A stretch of 64,000 nt of DNA from CAXTSE01 sp964246985 (GTDB lineage Bacteria > Actinomycetota > Actinomycetes > Actinomycetales > Microbacteriaceae): the NCBI GenBank assembly GCA_964246985.1, contig CAXTSE010000002.1:177667-241666 (forward strand). The letters run 5' to 3'. The notes beneath the pieces were generated by a model. The model was not told the DNA's origin. It searched no databases and saw only the letters and a list, made by a program, of their open reading frames with translations. Made by a program: the position numbers and the translations under genes. This document shows positions 51,794 to 60,524 of the stretch, piece after piece. Each line of letters opens with the position of its first letter. The stretch's first letter is position 1.

Positions 51794-53505
51794 CCCGCCA
51801 GCAGCTCGCGCATGCCCGCGTCGAGAGCCGCGACCGTCGCGCGCGCCGCTGCGAGCCGCTCGGCCGCCGAGCCGTCGGTCGACGACGCGTCGAGATAGCA
51901 CTTGAGCTTCGGCTCGGTGCCCGACGGACGCACGATGATGCGGCCGCCTCCCTCGGTGTGCAGACGCAGGATGTCGTTCGGCGGGAACGAGCCGAAGCCC
52001 TCCGCGAAGTCGTCGATCTGCGTCACGCGCACCCCACCCACCGAGGTCGGCGGGTCGGCACGAAGGCGCGCCATCGTGCGCGGGATCTCAGCGAGGTCGG
52101 CGACGCGGATCGAGATCTGGTCGCTCGCGAAGCCCCCGAACCGCTCGGCGAACTCGGCGACGTGCTCGTCGAGCGTCGTGCCGGACTCGCGCAGCTCGGC
52201 GACCAGCGTCAGCACCGCGACGGCTGCCGAGATGCCGTCCTTGTCGCGGATCTTGTCCGGGTCGACGAGATAGCCGAGCGCCTCCTCGTACCCGAAGACG
52301 AGACCGCCCGCCCGCGAGATCCACTTGAACCCGGTCAGGGTCTCGACGAAGTCGAGACGGTGCACGCGAGCGATCGCGCCGAGGGCGGGCGACGAGACCA
52401 GCGAGCACGCCAGCGTGCCATCCGGTGTCCCCTGCGTCTCGAGGAGCCGTGCCGCGCGCCAGCCCAGCAGCCAGCCGACCTCGTTGCCCGAGAGCCGGCG
52501 CCACCCGCCCTCGGCGTCGGACGTCGGGACGCCGACCGCGACGCGGTCCGCATCCGGATCGTTGGCGATCACCAGGTCGGCGTCCACGGCGCGGGCATGC
52601 GCGAACGCCAAGTCCATGGCGCCGGGCTCCTCCGGATTGGGGAACGCGACCGTCGGGAAGTCGGGATCGGGCTGCGCCTGCTCGGGGACGACCTCGAGCT
52701 CGGGGAAGCCCGCCGACGTGAACACGCGAGCGGCGGTCTCGAGTCCGACGCCGTGCATCGGGGTGTACACGTAGCGGATCGGGGCGACGGCCGAGGTGGC
52801 AGGCGCGGCGGGCGACGTGGTCGCGAGCGCGGCGGTGCGCTCGACGTAGGCGTCGATGACCGACTCGTCGGCGATCGCGTAGTCGGTCGAGCGCGGGAGG
52901 TCGGCGATCGATCCGCTGGCGACCCGCAGGATCTCGGCCTGGATCTCGGCGTCCGACGGCGGCACGATCTGCGAGCCGGCGTCCAGGTCGCCGAGGTAGA
53001 CCTTGTACCCGTTGTCGCGAGCCGGATTGTGCGAGGCGGTCACCATCACGCCCGCGCTCGTGTCGAGCTCGCGCACCGCAAAGGCGAGCACCGGGGTGGG
53101 CAGCAGTCTCGGCAGCAGGATCGCCCGCACGCCGGCGCCCTGCATCAGCTCGGCGGTGTCCTCGGCGAAGACGCGCGAGTTGTGCCGTCCGTCGTAGCCG
53201 ATCACGATCGAGGGATCGGCTCCCCGCGCCACCAGGAACGCAGCCAGTCCCGCGGCGGCCTGGCTCACGAGCACGCGGTTCATGCGCGTCGGGCCGGCCC
53301 CCAGCTCGCCGCGGAGGCCCGCGGTGCCGAAGTCGAGGCGTCCGGCGAAGCGAGTCTCGAGGTCCGCCGCCGCTCCCGCGTCGCCGGCCTCCGCCGCGTC
53401 GATCAGGGCGTCGAGCTCCGCGCGCGTGACCGCATCCGGGTCCTGGTCTCGCCAGGCCCTCGCCGCACCCGTGCTCGCGCCGCCGGTCACGGCAGGCGTG
53501 CTCAC
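51790..53505 (-). CDS. phosphosugar mutase, probable phosphopentomutase (PmmB-like)
   Basis: A 571-residue alpha-D-phosphohexomutase family enzyme of the long PGM2-like class. The phosphoserine is in VMVTASHNPARDNGYK, metal site NDPDADRVAVG, sugar loop GYEEALGYLVD, and phosphate site RPSGTEPKLKCYL. Its start overlaps the PNP stop by one base. With PNP upstream producing ribose-1-phosphate, conversion to ribose-5-phosphate is the most sensible job; glucose- or mannose-phosphate mutase remain possible. Equivalent to Rv3308 (pmmB), which also neighbours deoD. Confidence 0.88.
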   Translation of the reverse strand: MSTPAVTGGASTGAARAWRDQDPDAVTRAELDALIDAAEAGDAGAAADLETRFAGRLDFGTAGLRGELGAGPTRMNRVLVSQAAAGLAAFLVARGADPSIVIGYDGRHNSRVFAEDTAELMQGAGVRAILLPRLLPTPVLAFAVRELDTSAGVMVTASHNPARDNGYKVYLGDLDAGSQIVPPSDAEIQAEILRVASGSIADLPRSTDYAIADESVIDAYVERTAALATTSPAAPATSAVAPIRYVYTPMHGVGLETAARVFTSAGFPELEVVPEQAQPDPDFPTVAFPNPEEPGAMDLAFAHARAVDADLVIANDPDADRVAVGVPTSDAEGGWRRLSGNEVGWLLGWRAARLLETQGTPDGTLACSLVSSPALGAIARVHRLDFVETLTGFKWISRAGGLVFGYEEALGYLVDPDKIRDKDGISAAVAVLTLVAELRESGTTLDEHVAEFAERFGGFASDQISIRVADLAEIPRTMARLRADPPTSVGGVRVTQIDDFAEGFGSFPPNDILRLHTEGGGRIIVRPSGTEPKLKCYLDASSTDGSAAERLAAARATVAALDAGMRELLAG

Positions 53506-54341
53506 TAGAGCTCCGCCACGATCCGGGCGAGCAGGGCGCTGATCACCGGCTCGGCGTCGCGGCCCGACTGCAGCACCTCGGCGTGACTGAGCGGCTCGGG
53601 CGAGATGCCGGCGGCCAGGTTGGTGATGAGCGACAGGCCGAGGATCTCCATCCCGGCCTGGCGCGCGGCGATCGCCTCGAGCGCTGTCGACATGCCGACG
53701 ATATGGCCGCCGAACGACTTCGCCATCTGCACCTCGGCGGGGGTCTCGTAGTGCGGCCCGCGGAACTGCGTGTACACGCCCTCGTCGAGCGACGCGTCGA
53801 TCGTGCGAGCGAGGTCGCGCAGGCGACGCGAGTACAGGTCGGTCAGGTCGATGAAGGTGGCGCCCTCGAGTGGCGAGTCGGCCGTCAGGTTGATGTGGTC
53901 GCTGATCAGCACGGGGGTGCCCGGAGTCCAGTGCTCCTTGATGCCGCCGGCCCCGTTGGTGAGGATCATGGTGGTGGCCCCGGCCGCCGCCGCCGTGCGC
54001 ACCGAGTGCACGACCCGGCGCACCCCGTGGCCCTCGTAGTAGTGCGTGCGGGCGCCGATCACCAGGGCGCGCTTGCCGGTCGGCAGCAGGATGCTGCGCA
54101 GGGTTCCGGAGTGGCCGACCACCTTCGAGGCGCTGAAGCCGGCGATGTCGGTGGCGTCGACCGTCGCGGTCGTCTCGCCGATGAGATCCGCGGCCTTGCC
54201 CCAGCCGCTGCCGAGCGTGAGGGCGATGTCGTGCCTCTCGACCCCGGTCGCCTCGGCGAGCTGCTCGGCCGCCTGGCGCGCGATCTCGAACGGATCGCTG
54301 GTGGGGTCGTCGAGGGGGTTCAGGGCTTCCGTCATCGGCAT
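53505..54341 (-). CDS. deoD: purine nucleoside phosphorylase
   Basis: A 278-residue trimeric-type PNP splitting inosine/guanosine with phosphate. Phosphate site LTLGSGWGKAAD, ARTHYYEGH, purine site NGAGGIKEHWTPG, and GPHYETPAEVQM with the catalytic-region motif GMSTALEAIAARQAG. The M. tuberculosis counterpart is called deoD although the fold is that of the trimeric PNP. ATG 54341 lies six bases from TAGGCT; an in-frame ATG six bases later is an alternative. Confidence 0.95.
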   Translation of the reverse strand: MPMTEALNPLDDPTSDPFEIARQAAEQLAEATGVERHDIALTLGSGWGKAADLIGETTATVDATDIAGFSASKVVGHSGTLRSILLPTGKRALVIGARTHYYEGHGVRRVVHSVRTAAAAGATTMILTNGAGGIKEHWTPGTPVLISDHINLTADSPLEGATFIDLTDLYSRRLRDLARTIDASLDEGVYTQFRGPHYETPAEVQMAKSFGGHIVGMSTALEAIAARQAGMEILGLSLITNLAAGISPEPLSHAEVLQSGRDAEPVISALLARIVAEL

Positions 54342-54347
54342 CCGGCC

Positions 54348-54353
54348 AGCCTA
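54348..54353 (-). promoter_or_regulatory. -10 box of leaderless PNP promoter
   Basis: TAGGCT, six bases (GGCCGG), ATG. The 19 bases TAGGCTGGCCGGATGCCGA match the nucleoside hydrolase start region except for one base. Confidence 0.5.
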
Positions 54354-54381
54354 TTAGTCGGCCAGGGCGGACGGAGTCGGA

Positions 54382-54387
54382 CAGACT
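54382..54387 (+). promoter_or_regulatory. -10 box deciding the lpdA start
   Basis: CAGACT with six bases to ATG 54394. This supports MAYEF as the true N-terminus over the ATG at 54388. Confidence 0.4.
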
Positions 54388-54393
54388 ATGGGT

Positions 54394-55830
54394 ATGGCAT
54401 ACGAGTTCGAACGCACTCAGCGCATCGCCGTGCTCGGAGGCGGGCCGGGCGGATACGAGGCGGCGCTGACCGGCGCGCAGCTCGGAGCCGAGGTCACCCT
54501 GGTCGAGCGCACGGGCGTCGGCGGGTCGGCGGTCCTCACCGACGTCGTGCCCTCGAAGACGCTCATCGCGACGGCCGAGGCGGCGACCTCCGTCGGCGAG
54601 GCGGCCGACCTCGGCGTGCAGTTCTTCATCCGGAACGACGCCGGGCGCGCGGTGCGCCCCGAGGTCGCGGTCAACCTCGGCGCCGTCAATCAGCGGCTGC
54701 TGCTGCTCGCGCGCCAGCAGAGCGAGGACATGAAGTCGCAGCTCATCAAGGCGGGGGTGCGCATCGTCACCGGCGACGGACGCCTCGACGGCCCGAACCG
54801 CCTCGTCGTGTCGACCGGCAAGGGCAAGGCCCGCACCGACTTCGACGAGATCGACGCCGACACGCTGGTCGTCTCCGTCGGCGCCAGCCCGCGCATCCTG
54901 CCGACGGCGAAGCCCGACGGCAAGCGCATCTTCACCTGGACGCAGCTCTACCAGCTCGACGAGGTGCCCGAGCACATGATCGTCGTCGGCTCCGGTGTCA
55001 CCGGAGCCGAGTTCGCGTCGGCGTATCTGGCGCTCGGCTCGGCCGTCACCCTCATCTCGAGCCGTGAGCAGGTGCTGCCCGGCGAGGACGCGGATGCCGC
55101 CCGCGTCATCGAGAACGTCTTCACCCGCAATGGCATGGAGGTGCTGTCGAAGAGCCGCGCCGACAGCGTCGTGCGCGACGGCGAATCCGTCGTGGTGACG
55201 CTCTCCGACGGGCGGGTGGTCACCGGATCGCACTGCCTCATCGCGGTCGGCTCGATTCCCAACACGGCCGGCATCGGTCTCGAGGAGGCCGGGGTGCAGC
55301 TCACCGACTCCGGACACATCCGCGTGAACCGGGTGGCGCGCACCTCGGTGCCCGCCATCTACGCGGCCGGGGACTGCAGCGACTTCCTGCCGCTGGCATC
55401 CGTCGCATCGATGCAGGGGCGCAGCGCCGTCTTCCACGCGATGGGCGACGCCGTCTCGCCGACCGAGCTGCGCAACGTGACGTCGAACATCTTCACGCAG
55501 CCGGAGGTCGCGACCGTCGGCTGGTCGCAGAAGCAGATCGAGGACGGCATCGCGCAGGGCGAAATCTACAAGCTGCCGCTCGCGTCGAACCCGCGCGCCA
55601 AGATGATGGGGATCAAGGACGGATTCGTCAAGATCTTCGCGCGCACCGGCTCGGGCACCGTGATCGGCGGCGTCGTGGTGGCGCCCAAGGCGTCGGACCT
55701 GATCCTGCCGATCGCCCTCGCGGTCGAGCACCGGCTCACCGTGGACCAGCTGGCGCGCGCCTTCTCGGTCTACCCGTCGCTCTCGGGGTCGATCACCGAC
55801 GCCGCGCGCGCGATGCACATCGTCGGCTGA
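54394..55830 (+). CDS. LpdA-like NAD(P)H-quinone reductase
   Basis: A 478-residue flavoprotein of the disulfide-reductase superfamily. FAD motif AVLGGGPGGYEAALTGAQ, NAD motif IVVGSGVTGAEFASAYLAL, and the late ATGD-like YAAGDCSDFLPLAS. The redox CxxxxC is replaced (GVGGSAVLTDVVPSK) and the C-terminal His-Glu pair is not conserved, as in M. tuberculosis Rv3303c (LpdA), which reduces quinones rather than lipoamide. Detoxification of quinones is therefore expected. Confidence 0.88.
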   Translation: MAYEFERTQRIAVLGGGPGGYEAALTGAQLGAEVTLVERTGVGGSAVLTDVVPSKTLIATAEAATSVGEAADLGVQFFIRNDAGRAVRPEVAVNLGAVNQRLLLLARQQSEDMKSQLIKAGVRIVTGDGRLDGPNRLVVSTGKGKARTDFDEIDADTLVVSVGASPRILPTAKPDGKRIFTWTQLYQLDEVPEHMIVVGSGVTGAEFASAYLALGSAVTLISSREQVLPGEDADAARVIENVFTRNGMEVLSKSRADSVVRDGESVVVTLSDGRVVTGSHCLIAVGSIPNTAGIGLEEAGVQLTDSGHIRVNRVARTSVPAIYAAGDCSDFLPLASVASMQGRSAVFHAMGDAVSPTELRNVTSNIFTQPEVATVGWSQKQIEDGIAQGEIYKLPLASNPRAKMMGIKDGFVKIFARTGSGTVIGGVVVAPKASDLILPIALAVEHRLTVDQLARAFSVYPSLSGSITDAARAMHIVG

Positions 55831-55839
55831 CGCGCGCCG

Positions 55840-55933
55840 CGGCGGCGTTCTGCAGGAGATCCGGTCCGGAGTCGCACCAGCACGGGCAGAGTCGTCCTGC
55901 AGACGCAGGATCTCCTGCAGAACCGCCGCCGCG
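55840..55933. repeat. intergenic long-loop inverted repeat with CTGCAG arms
   Basis: TTCTGCAGGAGATCC (55848-55862) and its perfect complement (55908-55922) are separated by 45 bases. GC-rich flanks extend the pairing with one bulge (CGCGGCGGCG against CCGCCGCCGCG). A further TCCTGCAGAC/GCAGGA pair lies in the loop. Nothing coding is visible in 55831-55993. Confidence 0.8.
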
Positions 55934-55993
55934 ATGGCGGCTCAGACCAGCACGTGCCTGCGAACGGGGCCGCGCCGCGCGCGGAGCGGGCGG

Positions 55994-57754
55994 TCAGTCC
56001 TCGATCGCGAGGAGCTGGTGCCCGGCCGAGACCGTCGTGCCGACCGTCGCGTCGATGCCGCGGATCGTCCCGTCGCGGTGCGCGGTGAGGGGCTGCTCCA
56101 TCTTCATGGCCTCGAGCACGACCACCAGGTCGCCCTTGACCACCTTCTGACCCTCGGCGACCGCGAGCTTCACGATCGTGGCCTGCATCGGCGCCTTCAG
56201 CGCGTTGCCGGTCGCGGTGATCGTGCCGACCCCTCCGCTGCGGCGGCGCGGGGCCGGGGCGTTGGTGACCGAGCCGGATCCGGGCAGCAGCTTCGTGGGC
56301 AGCGAGACCGAGATGCGCTTGCCCTCGACCTCGACGACGACGCTGTGCCGCTTCTCGGGAGCGCCGGACTCCGGCAGCATCCCACCCCACGGCTCGAGGT
56401 CGTTGTCGAACTCCGTCTCGATCCACCGGGTGTAGACGCCGAAGTGCCCGTCCTCGGCGAGGAATGCCGGGTCGCGCACGATCTTCCGGTGGAACGGGAG
56501 CACGGTGGGCAGGCCGGCCACCTCGAACTCGTCGAGGGCGCGCCGGGCCCGTTCCAGCGCATCCGTGCGGTCGGATCCGGTGACGATCAGCTTGGCCAGC
56601 AGCGAGTCGAACGCGCCGGAGATCACGTCGCCGGTGGTGACGCCCGAGTCGACCCGCACTCCGGGGCCGCCGGGGAAGCGCAGCACCTGCACGGGGCCGG
56701 GCATCGGCAGGAAGTTGCGGCCCGGATCCTCGCCGTTGATGCGGAACTCGATCGAGTGGCCGTGCGCCACCGGGTCGTCGTAGTCGAGCAGGCCGCCCTC
56801 GGCGAGGCGGAACTGCTCGCGCACCAGGTCGATGCCGGTGACCTCCTCGGAGACCGGGTGCTCGACCTGGAGCCGGGTGTTCACCTCGAGGAACGAGACG
56901 GTGCCGTCCTTGCCGATCAGGAACTCGCAGGTGCCGGCGCCGAGGTAGCCGACCTCCTTGAGGATCGCCTTCGACGACGTGTACAGCAGCTCGGTCTGCT
57001 CGGGCGTGAGGAACGGGGCGGGCGCCTCCTCGACGAGCTTCTGGTGCCGGCGCTGCAGCGAGCAGTCGCGCGTCGAGACGACGACGACGTTGCCGGCGGC
57101 ATCGGCGAGGCACTGGGTCTCGACGTGGCGCGGCTCGTCGAGGTACTTCTCGACGAAGCACTCGCCACGTCCGAAGGCGGCGACGGCCTCGCGCACCGCC
57201 GACTCGAACATCTCGGGCACCTCCTCGCGGGTGCGCGCGACCTTGAGGCCGCGTCCGCCGCCGCCGAAGGCCGCCTTGATCGCGACCGGAAGCCCGACCT
57301 CGTCGACGAAGGCGAGCACCTCGTCGGCGTCCGCGACGGGGTTGAGCGTGCCGGGGGCGAGCGGAGCGCCGACCTTCTCGGCCACGTGGCGTGCCGAGAC
57401 CTTGTCGCCGAGGCGCTCGATCGCGTCGGGTGACGGGCCGATCCAGATCATCCCGGCGGCCTGCACGGCGCGCGCGAAGTCGGCGTTCTCGGCCAGGAAC
57501 CCGTAGCCGGGGTGCACGGCATCGGCGCCCGACCGGCGGGCGACCGACAGTAGCTTCTCGATGACGAGGTAGGTGTCTGCGCTGGTCGTGCCGTCGAGGG
57601 CGTACGCCTCGTCGGCCAGCTTGACGTGCCGAGCGTCGCGGTCCTGGTCGGCGTAGACGGCGACGGAGCCGAGCCCTGCGTCGCGGGCGGCGCGGATGAC
57701 ACGCACCGCGATCTCCCCCCGATTGGCGATCAGGACTTTCGTGATGCTGGCCAT
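55994..57754 (-). CDS. accA3: acyl-CoA carboxylase alpha subunit (biotin carboxylase plus BCCP)
   Basis: A 586-residue protein combining biotin carboxylase (residues 1-450: VLIANRGEIAVRVIRAARD, ATP loop AFGGGGRGLKVAR, active-site region ISGAFDSLLAKLIV) and a C-terminal biotinyl domain with the biotin Lys in VLEAMKMEQPL (about residue 552). It carboxylates biotin for acetyl- or propionyl-CoA carboxylases, pairing with AccD5/AccE encoded nearby. Maf lies 82 bases upstream in the same direction; a GAGGGTCG/CGACCCTC hairpin (57779-57802) sits between. Confidence 0.95.
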   Translation of the reverse strand: MASITKVLIANRGEIAVRVIRAARDAGLGSVAVYADQDRDARHVKLADEAYALDGTTSADTYLVIEKLLSVARRSGADAVHPGYGFLAENADFARAVQAAGMIWIGPSPDAIERLGDKVSARHVAEKVGAPLAPGTLNPVADADEVLAFVDEVGLPVAIKAAFGGGGRGLKVARTREEVPEMFESAVREAVAAFGRGECFVEKYLDEPRHVETQCLADAAGNVVVVSTRDCSLQRRHQKLVEEAPAPFLTPEQTELLYTSSKAILKEVGYLGAGTCEFLIGKDGTVSFLEVNTRLQVEHPVSEEVTGIDLVREQFRLAEGGLLDYDDPVAHGHSIEFRINGEDPGRNFLPMPGPVQVLRFPGGPGVRVDSGVTTGDVISGAFDSLLAKLIVTGSDRTDALERARRALDEFEVAGLPTVLPFHRKIVRDPAFLAEDGHFGVYTRWIETEFDNDLEPWGGMLPESGAPEKRHSVVVEVEGKRISVSLPTKLLPGSGSVTNAPAPRRRSGGVGTITATGNALKAPMQATIVKLAVAEGQKVVKGDLVVVLEAMKMEQPLTAHRDGTIRGIDATVGTTVSAGHQLLAIED

Positions 57755-57836
57755 AGTGACTCAGCCTAGGGCGTGCGTGAGGGTCGCCGATTGTCGACCC
57801 TCTACAGAAGTGGGTGCGGAGCGCTGTAGGTGGGCG

Positions 57837-58484
57837 CTACCGGTTCCAGAGGTCGGTCCACTCGATCCCGAGCGATCGCACGAGGGTGCGCACGAGCGGC
57901 ACGCTCAGCCCGACGACGGCGTGCGGGTCGCCCTCGATCTCGCGGATGAACCCCGCCCCCTTGCTGTCGATCGTGAACGCGCCGGCGACCTCGAGCGGCT
58001 CGCCGGTGGCGACGTAGGCGTCGATCTCGGCGTCGGTGATGTCGTCGGCGAACCGGACCGTGGCGACGGCCGCCGCACCCACCGCACGTCCGGCGATGCC
58101 GCCGCGCACGTCGATCAGCCAGTGGCCGGAGTGCAGGCGGCCCTCGCGTCCGCGTTGGGCGTGCCAGCGCTCGCGGGCGGTCTCGGGCAGGTGCGGCTTG
58201 CCGTGCACCAGACCGTCGATCTCGAACAGCGAGTCGCCGCCGAGCACGAGTCCGTCGAGGCGGTCGGGTCCGTCGAGTCCGGCCGTCGCGACGGCCTCGG
58301 CCTTCAGGCGAGCGAGCATCAGCACCGTCGCATCCGGCGTCTGCGGGCCGGCGCCGACGACGGCGGCCTCCTCGTCGACGTGCGACGGTAGCGGGATCGG
58401 CTCGATGCCGACGGCGCGCAGCGTGGCCAGTCGGGCGGGCGACGTCGACGCGAGGTAGAGCCGCACCGGGCTGTCGGCGGTCAC
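57837..58484 (-). CDS. maf: Maf-like nucleotide pyrophosphatase
   Basis: A 215-residue Maf/Ham1-fold enzyme hydrolysing non-canonical or UTP/dTTP nucleotides. The N-terminus LYLASTSPARLATLRAVGIE (about 8-27) is the Maf signature. LGGDSLFEIDGLVHGKP holds the conserved Asp, and GREGRLHSGHWLID, SKGAGFIREIEGDPHAVVGL complete the fold. The GTG start is the first in-frame one giving the canonical beta strand. Position beside accA3 follows M. tuberculosis (Rv3282). Confidence 0.92.
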   Translation of the reverse strand: MTADSPVRLYLASTSPARLATLRAVGIEPIPLPSHVDEEAAVVGAGPQTPDATVLMLARLKAEAVATAGLDGPDRLDGLVLGGDSLFEIDGLVHGKPHLPETARERWHAQRGREGRLHSGHWLIDVRGGIAGRAVGAAAVATVRFADDITDAEIDAYVATGEPLEVAGAFTIDSKGAGFIREIEGDPHAVVGLSVPLVRTLVRSLGIEWTDLWNR

Positions 58485-58493
58485 GGGGCCTCC

Positions 58494-58499
58494 TAAGCT
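58494..58499 (+). promoter_or_regulatory. -10 box of the TRAM methyltransferase gene
   Basis: TAAGCT with seven bases to ATG 58507; divergent from maf, whose start is ten bases away. Confidence 0.4.
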
Positions 58500-58506
58500 C
58501 GGGGGT

Positions 58507-59736
58507 ATGGGAGATATGCAGGGCCGTGAGGTCGACCTCGAGGCTACCAACATCGCCCACGGCGGCATCGCGGTGGCCCGCCTCGACGGCCGCGTCGTGT
58601 TCGTCTCGGACGCGATCCCCGGCGAGACGGTGCGCGCCCGCATCACCGAGGACTCGAAGAAGAGCTTCTGGCGCGCCGAGACCGTCGCGGTGCTCGAGCC
58701 CAGCCCGCATCGCATCCCGCACGTCTGGCCCGAGGCGTCGGTCGATCGCGACCCCGCCGAGCGCGCGGGCGGCGCCGAGTTCGGGCACATCGACCTCGCG
58801 CACCAGCGCACGCTCAAGCAGCAGGTGCTGCGCGAGGCGCTGCAGCGCTTCGCCGGGCTCGAGCGCGACACGCCCGTCGAGGGTCTGCCGGGTGCCGATG
58901 ACGGAACCGGATGGCGCACCCGCGTGCGCCTGCACGTCGCCGACGACGGCACGGTCGGCCCCTACGCGGCGAGGTCGCACCATGTGGTCGCCGTCGACGA
59001 TCTGCCTCTGGCCGCCGACGCGATCCGCGAGCTGGCGCCGATCCGCGAGCGCTACGACGGGCCCACGGCCGCGACCATCGACGTGCTCGCGCCGAGTGTC
59101 GGCAGCGGGCGCCTGATTATCGGCGAGCAGAGTCCCAGCGTCATCCGCGAGCGGGTGGGGGAGCGCGAGTTCCTGGTCGACGACACCGGGTTCTGGCAGG
59201 TGCACGCCGCCGCAGCCGAGACGCTGAGCGCTGCGGTGAGCGGGGCGGTCGACGCGCAGCTGTTCGACCCGAAGGCGGCCAATCTCGACCTGTACGGCGG
59301 GGTCGGCCTGCTGGCGGCGGCGATCGGCGACAGGTTCGGCGCGGGGATGCGCGTCACGAGCGTGGAGTCGGATGCGCGCGCCACCGAGCACGCGGCCGAG
59401 AACCTCGCCGACTGGCTGGGCGCCGCCGTCGTGACAGCCCGCGTCGAGCACTGGGTGCGGTCGCTGGCCGACACCACGGCGGGCGAGCGCGCTCGGCTCG
59501 CCGCCGGAACCGTGGTGCTCGACCCCCCGCGCGCGGGCGCGGGGCGCGCCGTGCTCGAGGCCCTGGCCGCTGTGTCGCCGGCCCAGCTCGTGTACGTGGC
59601 CTGCGATCCGGTCGCCTTCGCCCGCGACGCGGGCATCCTGGCCGAGCTCGGGTACCGGCTCGAGAGCCTGCGCGCGTTCGACCTGTTCCCGCACACGCAT
59701 CACGTCGAAGCGGTGGGCCTTCTCGTCCGCTCCTGA
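58507..59736 (+). CDS. TRAM-domain RNA uracil-C5 methyltransferase
   Basis: A 409-residue class I SAM methyltransferase of the RumA/RlmD type. N-terminal TRAM domain (about 5-60, LEATNIAHGGIAVARLDGRV). The SAM site is LDLYGGVGLLAAAIGDRF. The catalytic motifs are LDPPRAGAGRAVLEAL and the nucleophile Cys in LVYVACDPVAFARD (about residue 374). No N-terminal Fe-S cysteine cluster is present. Target is a uridine in rRNA or tRNA. Confidence 0.9.
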   Translation: MGDMQGREVDLEATNIAHGGIAVARLDGRVVFVSDAIPGETVRARITEDSKKSFWRAETVAVLEPSPHRIPHVWPEASVDRDPAERAGGAEFGHIDLAHQRTLKQQVLREALQRFAGLERDTPVEGLPGADDGTGWRTRVRLHVADDGTVGPYAARSHHVVAVDDLPLAADAIRELAPIRERYDGPTAATIDVLAPSVGSGRLIIGEQSPSVIRERVGEREFLVDDTGFWQVHAAAAETLSAAVSGAVDAQLFDPKAANLDLYGGVGLLAAAIGDRFGAGMRVTSVESDARATEHAAENLADWLGAAVVTARVEHWVRSLADTTAGERARLAAGTVVLDPPRAGAGRAVLEALAAVSPAQLVYVACDPVAFARDAGILAELGYRLESLRAFDLFPHTHHVEAVGLLVRS

Positions 59737-59745
59737 GCGCGCGCG

Positions 59746-59751
59746 TAGAAT
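59746..59751 (+). promoter_or_regulatory. -10 box of the two-component operon
   Basis: TAGAAT followed by a short leader with AGGACGACA before GTG 59767. It would serve the three-gene response regulator/kinase unit. Confidence 0.45.
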
Positions 59752-59766
59752 GACCCCAGGACGACA

Positions 59767-60480
59767 GTGGGGATCACAGTGGCACAGACGATCGAGGTGC
59801 CGCCGACAGGCGCCACCGATACGGCATCAGTGAAGGTCGCGGTGGTCGACGACCACGAATCCGTGCGCCTCGGTTTGAAGGCGGCGTTCGCCGACGACGG
59901 GTACGACGTGGTCTTCGTCGCGTCCAACGTCGAGGAGCTGATCGTCGGCCTCTCGGGCCGCGAGGTCGACGTCACCGTGCTCGACCTGTCGCTGGGTGAC
60001 GGCTCGAGCGTGACCGACAATGTCAAGCGCGTCCAGGCGGCGGGCTCGGCCGTGCTGGTGCACAGCATCGCCGACCGCGTGGCGCTGGTGCGCGAGGCGC
60101 TCGCCGCCGGAGCCGCCGGGGTCATCCCCAAGTCGTCCGCCACCAAGACCGTCATCGCGGCGGCGGCCACCGTCGCCCGCGGCGATGTGCTGAACAACCT
60201 CGAATGGGCCACCGCCATCGACGCCGACCGCGACTTCGCGAAGGCGCAGCTCGGGCGACGCGAGCGCGAGATCCTGCACCTCTACGCCTCGGGGCTCCCG
60301 CTCAAGCTCGCGGCCGAGCAGCTGGGCATCGGCTACTCGACGGCGCGCGAGTACCTCGACCGCATCCGGGTCAAGTACGTCGAGGTCGGGCGCCCCGCGC
60401 CGACGAAGGTCGACCTGCTGCGCCGCGCGGTGGAGGACGGGATCCTGCCCGGCATCGACCCCGACGCCGACAGCCACTGA
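59767..60480 (+). CDS. LuxR-family response regulator
   Basis: A 237-residue regulator. The receiver domain (about 18-135) has the acidic pair VAVVDDHESVRLGL, the phospho-Asp in VDVTVLDLSLGDGSS (about residue 75), and the Lys in GVIPKSSA. The C-terminal helix-turn-helix (LGRREREILHLYASGLPLKL, GIGYSTAREYLDRIR, about 160-205) is NarL/FixJ type. Cognate to the kinase encoded 44 bases downstream. GTG 59767 follows AGGACGACA; GTG 59779 is an alternative. Confidence 0.92.
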   Translation: MGITVAQTIEVPPTGATDTASVKVAVVDDHESVRLGLKAAFADDGYDVVFVASNVEELIVGLSGREVDVTVLDLSLGDGSSVTDNVKRVQAAGSAVLVHSIADRVALVREALAAGAAGVIPKSSATKTVIAAAATVARGDVLNNLEWATAIDADRDFAKAQLGRREREILHLYASGLPLKLAAEQLGIGYSTAREYLDRIRVKYVEVGRPAPTKVDLLRRAVEDGILPGIDPDADSH

Positions 60481-60524
60481 CGGCTTCGGCTGACCACGGC
60501 TCAGACAGCAGACGGCGGACGGCA

